Shown here piece after piece: positions 17,481-24,924 of a stretch of DNA of 44,755 nt. Position numbers and translations under genes: made by a program. The notes below the pieces were generated by a model. It ran no database searches. It saw nothing but the letters and a program-made list of their open reading frames with translations, and was not told the origin of the DNA. How positions within the stretch are numbered: position 1 is the first letter of the stretch; each line of letters opens with the position of its first letter. This DNA comes from Candidatus Fermentibacter danicus (GTDB taxonomy: Bacteria; Fermentibacterota; Fermentibacteria; Fermentibacterales; Fermentibacteraceae), in assembly GCA_001618605.1 (NCBI GenBank), contig LKHC01000001.1, positions 1 to 44,755 on the forward strand, in the 5' to 3' direction.

Positions 17481-18618
17481 CGTAAAGGCGATAAGGGAAC
17501 TCTGCGCCGAGATCGCCGAAAAGCACATAAAGCCTGTCCGCGAGGAACTGGACCGCGAGAACCGGTTCCCGCACGAGATCATGAATGTCCTCGCCGACAG
17601 CGACCTCTTCCGTATCTACATCCCGGAGGAGTACGAGGGGCTCGGGCTGGGATCGATGTCCCTCTGTGTGGCGGCCGAGGAGCTGAGCCGCGCCTGCGCG
17701 GGCATAGCGACCTCCTATGCCGCCAACGCTCTGGGGGCCATGCCGATACTCCTGTTCGGCACCGACGGACAGAAGAGGAAATATCTCCCCGGACTCGCCT
17801 CCGGCAAAAGCCTGGCGGCATTCGGGCTCACCGAGCCCGACGCCGGAAGCGATGCCGGCGGCATCAGAACCAGGGCGGTCCGCGACGGCGACTCCTACGT
17901 CCTCAACGGAACCAAGCAGTGGATCACGAACGGCGGCGAGGCGAAGGTTTACACCATCATCGCCATGACGGACCCCGAACGCGGGGCGAGAGGCGCCTCC
18001 GCATTCATCGTCGAGGACGGCACCCCCGGCTTCACGTATGGTAAGAAGGAGGACAAGATGGGCATCCGCGCCTCGGCCACCAGGGAGCTGGTGTTCGAGG
18101 ACTGCAGGATTCCCGCGGAAAACCTCATTGCACGCGAAGGCACCGGCTTCATGGTCGCGATGAAGACGCTGGACAACTCCAGGCCCGGAGTCGCCGCCCA
18201 GGCAGTCGGAATCGCCCAGGGCGCACTCGACGCCGCGCTTGTTTACGCATCTCAGCGTAAACAGTTCGGCCAGCGCATCGACTCGTTCCAGGGCATACAG
18301 TTCATGCTCGCCGACATGGCCACGCAGGTGGAGGCCGCCAGGGCTCTCACCTACTCCGTGGCGAGGATGATAGACGCCGGCGTCAGAAAGTTCGAGAAGG
18401 AGGCCGCGATGGCGAAGGTCTTCGCCAGTGACGTCGCCATGAAGGTTACGACGGACGCGGTACAGATCTTCGGCGGGTATGGATACATGAAGGAGTACCC
18501 GGTGGAGAAGATGATGAGGGATGCCAAGATAACCCAGATCTACGAGGGCACGAACCAGATACAGCGCAACGTGATCGCCTCGAACCTGATCAGGGAAACA
18601 GCCTCGGGGGCGAGGTGA
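17458..18618 (+). CDS. Acyl-CoA dehydrogenase (short-chain/butyryl type)
   Basis: FAD enzyme that oxidises acyl-CoA to trans-2-enoyl-CoA or works in reverse. The 386-residue product has the FAD/substrate signature GLTEPDAGSDAG, the KQWITNGG loop and the QRKQFGQRI motif. The catalytic Glu is at position 363 (IYEGTNQIQR), as in the short-chain and butyryl-CoA class. etfB follows after 3 bp and then etfA, so the three probably form a Bcd-EtfBA complex. The position directly behind the fab-rnc operon, with a 23-bp overlap, is unusual. Confidence 0.92.
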   Translation: MDYFLSDDVKAIRELCAEIAEKHIKPVREELDRENRFPHEIMNVLADSDLFRIYIPEEYEGLGLGSMSLCVAAEELSRACAGIATSYAANALGAMPILLFGTDGQKRKYLPGLASGKSLAAFGLTEPDAGSDAGGIRTRAVRDGDSYVLNGTKQWITNGGEAKVYTIIAMTDPERGARGASAFIVEDGTPGFTYGKKEDKMGIRASATRELVFEDCRIPAENLIAREGTGFMVAMKTLDNSRPGVAAQAVGIAQGALDAALVYASQRKQFGQRIDSFQGIQFMLADMATQVEAARALTYSVARMIDAGVRKFEKEAAMAKVFASDVAMKVTTDAVQIFGGYGYMKEYPVEKMMRDAKITQIYEGTNQIQRNVIASNLIRETASGAR

Positions 18619-18621
18619 CAG

Positions 18622-19410
18622 ATGCGCATAGTCGTCGCGATGAAGCAGGTGCCGGACACCGCCGAGGTGAGGATAGACCCGGTGCGCAACACTCTCGTCA
18701 GGGACGGGGTGCCTTCGATCATGAACCCGTTCGACGTCTACGCCCTCGAGGAGGGTCTCCGGTGGAGGGACGAACTCGGCGGTGAGGTGATCGCGCTCAC
18801 GATGGGCCCGCCCCAGGCGGAGGCGATCCTGAAGGAGGCCGTCTCGATGGGCGCCGATCAGGCCGTCCTCCTGTCGGACCGCGCCTTTGCGGGGGCCGAC
18901 ACCTGGGCCACCTCGCAGACGCTTGCCGCGGCCGTCCGGAAGCTCGCGCCCATAGACCTGGTCTTCACGGGCAAGCAGGCCATCGACGGAGATACCGCCC
19001 AGACCGGTCCCGGGATCGCCGCCTCGCTCGACTGGCCGCAGCTCACCTTCGTGGGCCGCGTGCTCGGAATCGAGGGCGGCAGGATCGTGGTGGAGCGCTA
19101 CGTCGAAGGCGGGGTCGAGACTCTCTCGTCCACGCTCCCGGCCGTAGTCACCGTGCTGAAGGACGCCAACACACCCAGAATGCCCTCGCTGAGGGGGAAG
19201 ATGAAGGCCAGGAACCTGGCCGTGACCACATGGGGCATTGCGGATCTGGGGCTCGATCCCTCTGAGACCGGCCTGGACGGCTCTCCGACCAGGGTGGTGG
19301 GGATCGCCTCGCCGGAGGCGAGGAGCGGAGGATCGATCCACCGCGGATCCCCCGAGGAGCTGGCCGTGATACTGGCCGATCTCCTGCTCGGAGAGGAGGC
19401 CGGGGCATGA
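18622..19410 (+). CDS. etfB: Electron transfer flavoprotein, beta subunit
   Basis: The 262-residue product carries the second flavin/AMP site. It has the EtfB start MRIVVAMKQVPDTAEVRID and GKQAIDGDTAQTGPGIA. The segments TMGPPQAEAILKEA and LSDRAFAGADTWATS resemble the motifs known from flavin-bifurcating EtfB proteins (Bcd/CarCDE type) rather than mitochondrial ETF. It sits between the dehydrogenase and etfA, overlapping etfA by 4 bp. Confidence 0.92.
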   Translation: MRIVVAMKQVPDTAEVRIDPVRNTLVRDGVPSIMNPFDVYALEEGLRWRDELGGEVIALTMGPPQAEAILKEAVSMGADQAVLLSDRAFAGADTWATSQTLAAAVRKLAPIDLVFTGKQAIDGDTAQTGPGIAASLDWPQLTFVGRVLGIEGGRIVVERYVEGGVETLSSTLPAVVTVLKDANTPRMPSLRGKMKARNLAVTTWGIADLGLDPSETGLDGSPTRVVGIASPEARSGGSIHRGSPEELAVILADLLLGEEAGA

Positions 19411-20609
19411 GCGCAAGAGTCGACATCCGATCCGAAGTCTGTACCGGTTGCGGTCTCTGCGCCGCATCGTGCCCCTTCGGAGCCATCTCCATCAGGGATG
19501 GGATCGCGTTCGTCTCCGACGCATGCACCCTCTGCGGAGCGTGCGAATCGTCCTGCCCGTCAGGGGCCGTGGTAATCCTGAAGGAGTCCGCAGGGCCCTC
19601 CGACATGTCCGCCTGGACGGGAACCGCCGTGATAGTCGAATCCCGCGACGGCGTGATCGATCACAGCACTCTCGAACTGCTCGGCGCGGCCCGCGCGATA
19701 GCCGGGTCCGAGGGCGGGCCCGTGAGCGCGATCCTGCTCACCGCAGCCGCCGGAGACGCTCCAAGGATCCTCGCCGGCCACGGAGCCGACAGGGTTCTGA
19801 TCGCGGAGTCGCCCGGGCTTTCGCACTACCTCACCGAACCCTGGACCCGGATCGTGAAGAGGATCATCGAGGAGACGAAACCCGCCATCGTCCTGGCCGC
19901 AGCGACAACCACGGGCAGGGATCTGATGCCGCGGATCGCCAAGCTGATGGACACGGGGCTGACGGCGGACTGCACCTCTCTCTCCTTCGATCCTTCCAAA
20001 AACGCTCTCCTCCAGACGCGTCCCGCCTTCGGCGGCAACATCATGGCCACGATCGTCTGCGAGGGGTCGAGGCCGCAGATGGCCACGGTCCGCCCCAGGG
20101 TCATGAAGGCGATCGACCCCGACCCGGCGCGGGTTGCGGAGATCGTAAGGATCGAACTCCTCCCCGGCGATCTGGACTCCAGGGTTGAACTGCAGGGCTT
20201 CAGGGTGCTCGACGAAGGCGTGGCGGACATCGCCGAAGCAGAGATCATCGTGTCCGGCGGAAGAGGGATGAAGAATCCGGAAAACTTCTCTCTCCTCGAG
20301 GAGATCGCCGATCTGCTGGGCGGCAGCGTCGGAGCCAGCAGGGCGGCGGTGGACTCCGGCTGGATCCCCTATCCACACCAGGTCGGCCAGACCGGCAAGA
20401 CGGTCCAGCCCAGGAAATACATCGCATGCGGAATCTCAGGCGCGGTGCAGCACAGGGTCGGGATGCAGTCGTCCGACGTCATCCTCGCCATCAACAAGGA
20501 CGAGACGGCGCCGATCTTCCAGTTCTGCTCCTCCGGGTTCGTGGGCGACCTGTTCGAGATACTTCCGGCGCTGGCGAAGGAGATACGCCGCCGCAGGGGT
20601 TCCGCCTGA
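19407..20609 (+). CDS. etfA: Electron transfer flavoprotein alpha subunit with N-terminal ferredoxin domain
   Basis: The 400-residue product has an extra N-terminal domain (1-60) with two CxxCxxCxxxCP motifs (Cys12/15/18/22 and Cys40/43/46/50), binding two [4Fe-4S] clusters. An EtfA Rossmann-like domain follows, then the C-terminal FAD domain (SGGRGMKNPENF, GASRAAVDSGWIP, HQVGQTGKTVQPRKYIACGISGAVQH). The ferredoxin fusion is known from caffeyl-CoA reductase and some lactate dehydrogenase Etf subunits that bifurcate electrons to ferredoxin. The start overlaps etfB by 4 bp. Confidence 0.93.
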   Translation: MSARVDIRSEVCTGCGLCAASCPFGAISIRDGIAFVSDACTLCGACESSCPSGAVVILKESAGPSDMSAWTGTAVIVESRDGVIDHSTLELLGAARAIAGSEGGPVSAILLTAAAGDAPRILAGHGADRVLIAESPGLSHYLTEPWTRIVKRIIEETKPAIVLAAATTTGRDLMPRIAKLMDTGLTADCTSLSFDPSKNALLQTRPAFGGNIMATIVCEGSRPQMATVRPRVMKAIDPDPARVAEIVRIELLPGDLDSRVELQGFRVLDEGVADIAEAEIIVSGGRGMKNPENFSLLEEIADLLGGSVGASRAAVDSGWIPYPHQVGQTGKTVQPRKYIACGISGAVQHRVGMQSSDVILAINKDETAPIFQFCSSGFVGDLFEILPALAKEIRRRRGSA

Positions 20610-20613
20610 ACGC

Positions 20614-21582
20614 ATGGTGCTGACCGGCGTCCTGCATGTGCACACCAGGCACTCCGACGGGACCGGAAGCGTCGAGGAGGTGATCGAGGCCGCAGCCCGC
20701 TGCGGCCTCGACTTCATAGGCATCAACGATCACAGGACCCTGGCGGCCAGGCACGAGGGCTGGCTGGGCATGCACCGGGGCGTGTTCGTTCTTCCCGGCG
20801 CGGAGCTGGAAGACTCCCGCCGGAACTGCCATGTCCTCGCCTACGGGATAGACTCTCTCCCGTCCACCCGGGACACCCGTGAACAGATCGCGGCCATCCG
20901 CGAGACCGGCGGGCTCTCCATAGCCGCCCACCCCTGCGAGAGGGGCGGCCATCTCCCCGGCACCCGCAGTTACGGATGGACAATGCCCGTCGAAGGCGTG
21001 GACGGAGTCGAGGTCTGGAACTACATGTCGATGTGGAAGGCGGGGCTCACGCCCTGGAACTTCCGGGACAGGGTGGTCCGTCCCGACCGCATGTCGATCC
21101 ATCCATGCGGCGAATCGATCCGGAAGTGGTTCTCCTGCGGAGGGTGCGCCGTGGGAGGGCCGGATGCCCACGCCATCCGATTAGGCATCGGAAGGTTCCA
21201 CACCTGCATCTTCCCTTACGAGATGCTCTTCTCCAGATTGAGGATGCACCTGGTCATTGACTCCGACTGGGATCGGCGGGATGTTCAGGGCGAGCGAGCC
21301 ATACTGGATTCCATCAGGGCGGGAAGATGCTTCGTGAGCAACGCCCTGCTCGGCGATGCACGAGGGTTCTCGGCGCGGGTCGACGGTGGAAGGCTCTCGG
21401 TCAGTGTGCCCGGGCGTTCCGAGGTAGTCGTCGGAACCGCGTCGGGCGAGATTGCCAGGATTCCCATTGAGGATTCCGCCTGCACGGAGATGGAAGTTCC
21501 TGCGGGCGTTCCGTTGTCCGTCGAGGTCAGGAAAGGGGAGGGGACATGGATATGGTGCGGGCTGCCCTGCTCCTCGCGCTGA
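20614..21582 (+). CDS. PHP-domain metal-dependent phosphoesterase
   Basis: The 322-residue product has the PHP motifs HVHTRHSDG (residues 8-16), INDHRTL, IAAHPCERGG and GGPDAHAIRLG, supplying the His/Asp metal ligands. The C-terminal 70 residues form a beta-rich region outside the PHP fold. The substrate is unknown; relatives include nucleoside 3',5'-bisphosphate and histidinol-phosphate phosphatases. It begins 4 bp after etfA and overlaps the next gene by 37 bp. Confidence 0.82.
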   Translation: MVLTGVLHVHTRHSDGTGSVEEVIEAAARCGLDFIGINDHRTLAARHEGWLGMHRGVFVLPGAELEDSRRNCHVLAYGIDSLPSTRDTREQIAAIRETGGLSIAAHPCERGGHLPGTRSYGWTMPVEGVDGVEVWNYMSMWKAGLTPWNFRDRVVRPDRMSIHPCGESIRKWFSCGGCAVGGPDAHAIRLGIGRFHTCIFPYEMLFSRLRMHLVIDSDWDRRDVQGERAILDSIRAGRCFVSNALLGDARGFSARVDGGRLSVSVPGRSEVVVGTASGEIARIPIEDSACTEMEVPAGVPLSVEVRKGEGTWIWCGLPCSSR

Positions 21583-22037
21583 TCGCCGTTCCCGCATTCG
21601 CGTCGCCGGTCGATACGGCCGACGATTTCCTGAGGGCGGTCGAGTGGAGTGACGGCGAAGCCCTTCTCGAAACGCTCAGCCCGAGCCTGAGGGCAACTCT
21701 CGAAGCGAGGTGGGCCGAATTCGGGGCGGTCGTTCAGGTCAGACCCGAACTCGCCAGGGTGGTGCTCTCCCGGTCGCTCTCCTATCTATCGACAACCGAC
21801 CTCGCAGGCATGAGTCTGGCCGAATTCCTGTCCCAGCTCATGCCCACGCTGAATCTCGCCGGCTACGAGGCGTCCATGGTGGAGCGCATGGACCTGAACA
21901 TGACCGGGCGCAACGCGGAAGTGACGGTTCACTGGCCGGACGGCCGCAGCGCATCGCTCGCCATGGTCTGGGAGGACAGCTCCTGGAGGATCACGGGGTC
22001 CTACTTCCTGGATTCGATTCTCGGCAACATGCTCTAG
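21546..22037 (+). CDS. Small exported protein, DUF4878-like
   Basis: The 163-residue product has a clear signal peptide (MDMVRAALLLALIAVPAFAS) and no lipobox. The mature part has an early helix pair (TADDFLRAVEWSDGEALLETLSP) and a terminal WEDSSWRITGSYF strand, a layout like DUF4878/NTF2-type secreted proteins. It resembles the lipoprotein at 22337 in plan, suggesting a distant paralogue. Function is not known. It overlaps the PHP gene and is followed by a terminator-like stem. Confidence 0.7.
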   Translation: MDMVRAALLLALIAVPAFASPVDTADDFLRAVEWSDGEALLETLSPSLRATLEARWAEFGAVVQVRPELARVVLSRSLSYLSTTDLAGMSLAEFLSQLMPTLNLAGYEASMVERMDLNMTGRNAEVTVHWPDGRSASLAMVWEDSSWRITGSYFLDSILGNML

Positions 22038-22051
22038 CGCTGTTCGTACCT

Positions 22052-22070
22052 CGGCCCTGGGGGAGGGCCG
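22052..22070 (+). terminator. Rho-independent-like terminator
   Basis: Seven-base stem CGGCCCT/AGGGCCG around a G5 loop, 14 bp after the stop of the exported-protein gene and followed by GTTTCC. It plausibly ends the long operon that starts at yceD. Confidence 0.5.
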
Positions 22071-22336
22071 GTTTCCGATTCCGGCATTCCTGTTCCGGGG
22101 CGGTGGTTCATACGGAGTGGATCTATGAGAAACCGATTCCGACCGTCCGGGAAGACGGGTCCGGGAAGGCCGATTCGATCAGCATGTAGTGTGTAAGCCC
22201 CCGGCGGCCTCCGCCGGGATTAACGGTTCATTCCCGATATTCGGTATGTTTGTCGCTTGTTGCTGCCGCTTCCTGGCGGCTGGAAGGGTACCGGGTGGTA
22301 TCCGAATCCCCGGAACGGGGTTATGGGAGGTTTCAG
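22071..22336. other. Intergenic region with a second hairpin
   Basis: No credible gene is visible. A perfect 8-bp stem (CCCGGCGG/CCGCCGGG, 22200-22218) with a CCT loop lies in the middle. A GGGAGG ribosome site at the right end serves the lipoprotein gene. A promoter for that gene is expected here but no convincing -35/-10 pair was found. Confidence 0.4.
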
Positions 22337-22813
22337 ATGAGAAGGTTCCTGTCGGCAGCATTGCTGCTAGCTCTCGTGGTCGCCTGCGGTGGCGCCAAGC
22401 CCGATGCCGCTGTCACCGGGTTCTTCGACGCGATGAAGGCCGGCGACGGTGCCAGGGCCGTGTCCTACATGTCCCAGGCATCGATCGACGAAATGGGCGC
22501 CGGACTCGAGGAACTCAAGGCCGACACCACGGGCATGGCGGCTGCGATGCTTCCAATGATGGGCATCAACGTCACCCCCGAGCAGCTCCAGTCCATGTCC
22601 ACCGAGGATTTCGTCGCGGCCCTCTTCTCCTCGCAGATGATCAAGGACATGTTCGCCAACGCCAGCGTCACCATTCTGAGCTCCGAGGTCAACGGCGACA
22701 ACGCGGTCGTCAAGGTGAGCACGAACATGAACGGTGAGATCAGCGAGGAAAACATCGAGCTCGTCCGTGAGGGCGGCGTCTGGAAGCTCGACATGGGAAG
22801 CATGGGCATATAG
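22337..22813 (+). CDS. DUF4878-type lipoprotein
   Basis: The 158-residue product has a lipoprotein signal (MRRFLSAALLLALVVACGG, lipobox VVAC) and an NTF2-like plan. A helix region (AVTGFFDAMKAGDGARAVSYM) is followed by a C-terminal beta sheet (VNGDNAVVKVSTNM and VREGGVWKLDM). Such domains occur in many secreted proteins of unknown role. The open frame extends 29 codons upstream, but GGGAGG eight bases before ATG 22337 and the signal peptide decide the start. It stands alone, with a strong hairpin downstream. Confidence 0.83.
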   Translation: MRRFLSAALLLALVVACGGAKPDAAVTGFFDAMKAGDGARAVSYMSQASIDEMGAGLEELKADTTGMAAAMLPMMGINVTPEQLQSMSTEDFVAALFSSQMIKDMFANASVTILSSEVNGDNAVVKVSTNMNGEISEENIELVREGGVWKLDMGSMGI

Positions 22814-22851
22814 GATTCCGGCCTCGATAGACGGAACCTTGCCAGTGAAGT

Positions 22852-22874
22852 GGGGCCCCGCTCGGCGGGGCCCC
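22852..22874. terminator. Bidirectional terminator hairpin
   Basis: Perfect 10-bp GC stem (GGGGCCCCGC/GCGGGGCCCC) with a TCG loop between two convergent genes, the lipoprotein and the GroES-like gene. Its position and symmetry fit termination on both strands. The T-tract is poor. Confidence 0.65.
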
Positions 22875-22879
22875 TTGCG

Positions 22880-23287
22880 TCAGACCTGATCCTCCCGGTC
22901 GAGTTCCGGGGGCTCCAACTCCTCGCGCAGAAGGGCCAGTACCGCAGAGTAGGGGACGACGAAGAACTTCTTGCCTTCCAGCGTGAGTTCGAAGGCCGAG
23001 TTACGAACGTACATGGCGTAGTCGCCCTTGCGGGCCTGGAGAGGGATGAACTGCGGCTTGGCCGGAGGGCCCTGCCTCCAGGGCTCCTCCTCCGGGGATG
23101 CGATGGATACCGGATACCCGGGCCCCACGGCCTCGACCCATCCTCCGGAGACCTTCTTCCCCTCAACGGCCGAATCGGGGAGGTAGAGACCAGTGTGGGT
23201 GCGCTCGCCGGCGCTCATGGGCGAGACGAGCAGCCTGTCGCCTACTATCACGAGATGCTTCTTGCCGATGATCACAGAGTCTTCCAT
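22880..23287 (-). CDS. GroES/Cpn10-like co-chaperonin, divergent
   Basis: The 135-residue product has the Cpn10 plan: VIVGDRLLVSPMSAGERTHT (family start), TGLYLPDSAVEGKKVSGGWVEAVGPG (mobile loop and roof region) and a C-terminal FFVVPYSAVLALL strand. It is about 40 residues longer than GroES because of an insert (SIASPEEEPWRQGPPAKPQ) and an acidic tail. No groEL is adjacent. It may be a specialised co-chaperonin or a Cpn10-fold protein of other function. The ATG at 23287 has GGAGG 13 bases away, so the start is uncertain, with GTG 23275 as an alternative. Confidence 0.75.
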   Translation of the reverse strand: MEDSVIIGKKHLVIVGDRLLVSPMSAGERTHTGLYLPDSAVEGKKVSGGWVEAVGPGYPVSIASPEEEPWRQGPPAKPQFIPLQARKGDYAMYVRNSAFELTLEGKKFFVVPYSAVLALLREELEPPELDREDQV

Positions 23288-23314
23288 GCGTGGCCCGATG
23301 CCTCCTTCACCCCT

Positions 23315-23343
23315 ATTCTAGCACTACCAAATACCCCTCGCAA
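23315..23343 (-). promoter_or_regulatory. Sigma-70-like promoter of the GroES-like gene
   Basis: On the minus strand TTGCGA and TAGAAT are separated by exactly 17 bp, with the -10 box 28 bp before the proposed ATG. The left end of the MITE-like element lies only about 11 bp upstream of the -35 box. Confidence 0.5.
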
Positions 23344-23353
23344 AGCGCCAAGT

Positions 23354-23550
23354 CCGGTGTCAGAGGAAAAAACGTCAAATACGCAAATACGGGTTATAAT
23401 TGTCCCTAGAAAGCGCGCTCCGTTCGCATAACCATATTCACATCTATTTGAAGACCTGCAGTTTGCAGACGCATCCCAATTACAACATATCATTCACATG
23501 ACAATATGTTTCGCAAATGCTGCGTTTTTGACGTTTTTTCCTCTGACACC
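23354..23550 (+). repeat. MITE-like element, copy 1
   Basis: Element of about 195 bp bounded by inverted repeats: GGTGTCAGAGG followed by an A6 run on the left, and the exact complement on the right (23527-23550). The repeat is 24 bp perfect and 30 bp with one mismatch. The core contains an inner palindrome around ATCATTCACATGAC. It is non-coding and shows no obvious target duplication. It sits exactly between the divergent promoters of the GroES-like gene and the nucleotidyltransferase gene. The core is nearly the same as in copies 2 and 3. Confidence 0.88.
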
Positions 23551-23560
23551 TTTCGCGCTG

Positions 23561-23602
23561 TTGACAGTACCCATAATGGGTTGAAATATACCCGATATGG
23601 GT
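23561..23602 (+). promoter_or_regulatory. Promoter with tandem palindromic operators
   Basis: A consensus TTGACA (23561-23566) is followed 17 bp later by AAATAT. Two 13-bp palindromes, ACCCATAATGGGT (23569-23581) and ACCCGATATGGGT (23590-23602), lie 21 bp apart centre to centre, about two helical turns. The first fills the spacer and the second covers the ATG of the wHTH gene. This is the layout of a self-repressing promoter. The transcript would start next to the ATG, so it may be leaderless. Confidence 0.7.
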
Positions 23603-24259
23603 GGTAAGGCTGTGGCTCGTGGTGGAAGCCCTGTGAATGACTCCGATGCCGGGTGCGAGGGGCTTCCTCCGATCAGAATCGCCGAGACTCTGTTCTCGCG
23701 CGTCCAGATGAGAGTGCTCGCCCTGATCTACGGTAATCCCGACCGCGCATTCCAGGGGGCTGAGCTGATCCGGCTCGCCGGATCAGGAGTGGGGGCGGTT
23801 CACCGTGAGCTGAAGCGACTGGTTTCAGCAGGACTCGTATCGACGATACCCGTGGGCAAGAGGAGGCTGTACCAGGCCAACAGGAGTTGTCCCGTCTTCG
23901 AGGAACTCCACGGCCTGATAGTGAAGACGGTCGGTATCGCCCAGCCCATCCGCGAAGCCCTTGGACCCTTCTCGGAAAGAATACGCCTGGCCTTCATCTA
24001 TGGATCGACGGCGAGAGGCGAGGAGCATACCGGAAGTGACATCGATATTATGATCATCGGAGACAATCTGGCGTATCCGATGATTCTGGAGGCTCTGCAG
24101 CCCGTCGAAAAGGTCATAGGGAGGCAGATCAGCGTCAACCTGATGACACCCGCGGAGTGGGTCAGCCGGCTGGCCTCGGGAGACTCCTTCGTTTCGAGGA
24201 TCGCCGCCCGGCAGAAAATAGTTTTGACAGGATCCTTGGATGTCGTCGAATCCGCTTGA
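23597..24259 (+). CDS. Winged-helix/nucleotidyltransferase (MNT-type) fusion, probable antitoxin
   Basis: The 220-residue product has an N-terminal winged helix (about 30-95; AELIRLAGSGVGAVHRELKRL as recognition region, VSTIPVGKRRLYQ as wing). A minimal nucleotidyltransferase domain follows with GSTARGEEHTGSDIDI (136-151), giving the GS and DxD active-site residues. Such MNT proteins pair with HEPN toxins and can AMPylate them. The next gene is HEPN-like and overlaps by 20 bp. The N-terminal wHTH is a likely autoregulator binding the tandem palindromes at its own start. No ribosome site is visible. Confidence 0.83.
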   Translation: MGGKAVARGGSPVNDSDAGCEGLPPIRIAETLFSRVQMRVLALIYGNPDRAFQGAELIRLAGSGVGAVHRELKRLVSAGLVSTIPVGKRRLYQANRSCPVFEELHGLIVKTVGIAQPIREALGPFSERIRLAFIYGSTARGEEHTGSDIDIMIIGDNLAYPMILEALQPVEKVIGRQISVNLMTPAEWVSRLASGDSFVSRIAARQKIVLTGSLDVVESA

Positions 24260-24668
24260 GAAGCTGATGGGTGTCGGCCTCGTCAGGCAGGAACCCGCAC
24301 TGAGGGACGAGTTCGAGGGGCTGGTCCGATCAGGCAGGAACAGGCTTTCAGATGCCGCCAACGAGAAGCTCTCCTTCGAGAGCAGATTCGACCTTGCCTA
24401 CAACGGTGCGTTCTCTCTCTCCCTGGCTGCTCTTCGCAGGCTGGGCTACAGACCGGTGAACAGGTTCGTGGTATTCCAGGCTCTTCCACACACACTCGGA
24501 CTGGGTCCGGGAGTCTGGGCGACACTGGCGGAGTGTCACAGGCGCAGGAATTCGTCCGAGTATGAAGGCTTTCTGGTGATCGACGAGCAGTTGCTGAAGG
24601 ACCTCATCGCTTCCGCAGGCGTGGTGCTGGAGGCGGTCGAGAAGCTGGAACCCCCGCTCGAACCCTGA
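24240..24668 (+). CDS. HEPN-like protein, probable toxin partner
   Basis: The 142-residue all-helical protein has the motif CHRRRNSSEYEG (about residues 99-110), which resembles the conserved R-N-x-x-E-Y patch seen in HEPN-like partners of nucleotidyltransferases. The canonical RxxxxH RNase motif is not exact, so ribonuclease activity is uncertain. Tyr108 is a possible AMPylation site by analogy with HepT. It overlaps the wHTH-MNT gene by 20 bp, with AGGA before its ATG. The alternative is a non-toxic substrate-binding HEPN. Confidence 0.65.
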   Translation: MSSNPLEKLMGVGLVRQEPALRDEFEGLVRSGRNRLSDAANEKLSFESRFDLAYNGAFSLSLAALRRLGYRPVNRFVVFQALPHTLGLGPGVWATLAECHRRRNSSEYEGFLVIDEQLLKDLIASAGVVLEAVEKLEPPLEP

Positions 24669-24924
24669 ATGATCACGGTGGTCTGCTCGTGAAGCCAGGC
24701 AGAGTTCCCCCTGCCAGATGGATGAAGTATCCAGGCTGGAACAGATTCTTGTCTGCGATGGCTGAAATGTCTCATCCTTCCGGCGCCATTAAAAAAATCT
24801 CGGAATCCTGCAATATGGGCCAGGCAGGGCAGTTGAGCACATCGTTAAAGCTTTCCACAGCATCTGTCGCGATTGCTTCACAACGAGCGACGTCAAGATT
24901 CGAGGAGGAAACAACCGATTTCAA
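24669..24924. other. Intergenic region before macrodomain gene
   Basis: No convincing gene is visible. A short open frame (24689-24928) lacks recognisable features or a ribosome site. AGGAGG at 24903-24908 is 16 bases before the macrodomain ATG, an unusually long spacing. Confidence 0.4.

Noticed and set aside
17389-19467. 692-codon open frame on the minus strand
   Set aside because: It lies fully antisense to acyl-CoA dehydrogenase and etfB, which have clear family motifs. Its translation is low-complexity and Arg/Gly/His rich, as expected from GC-rich shadow frames.
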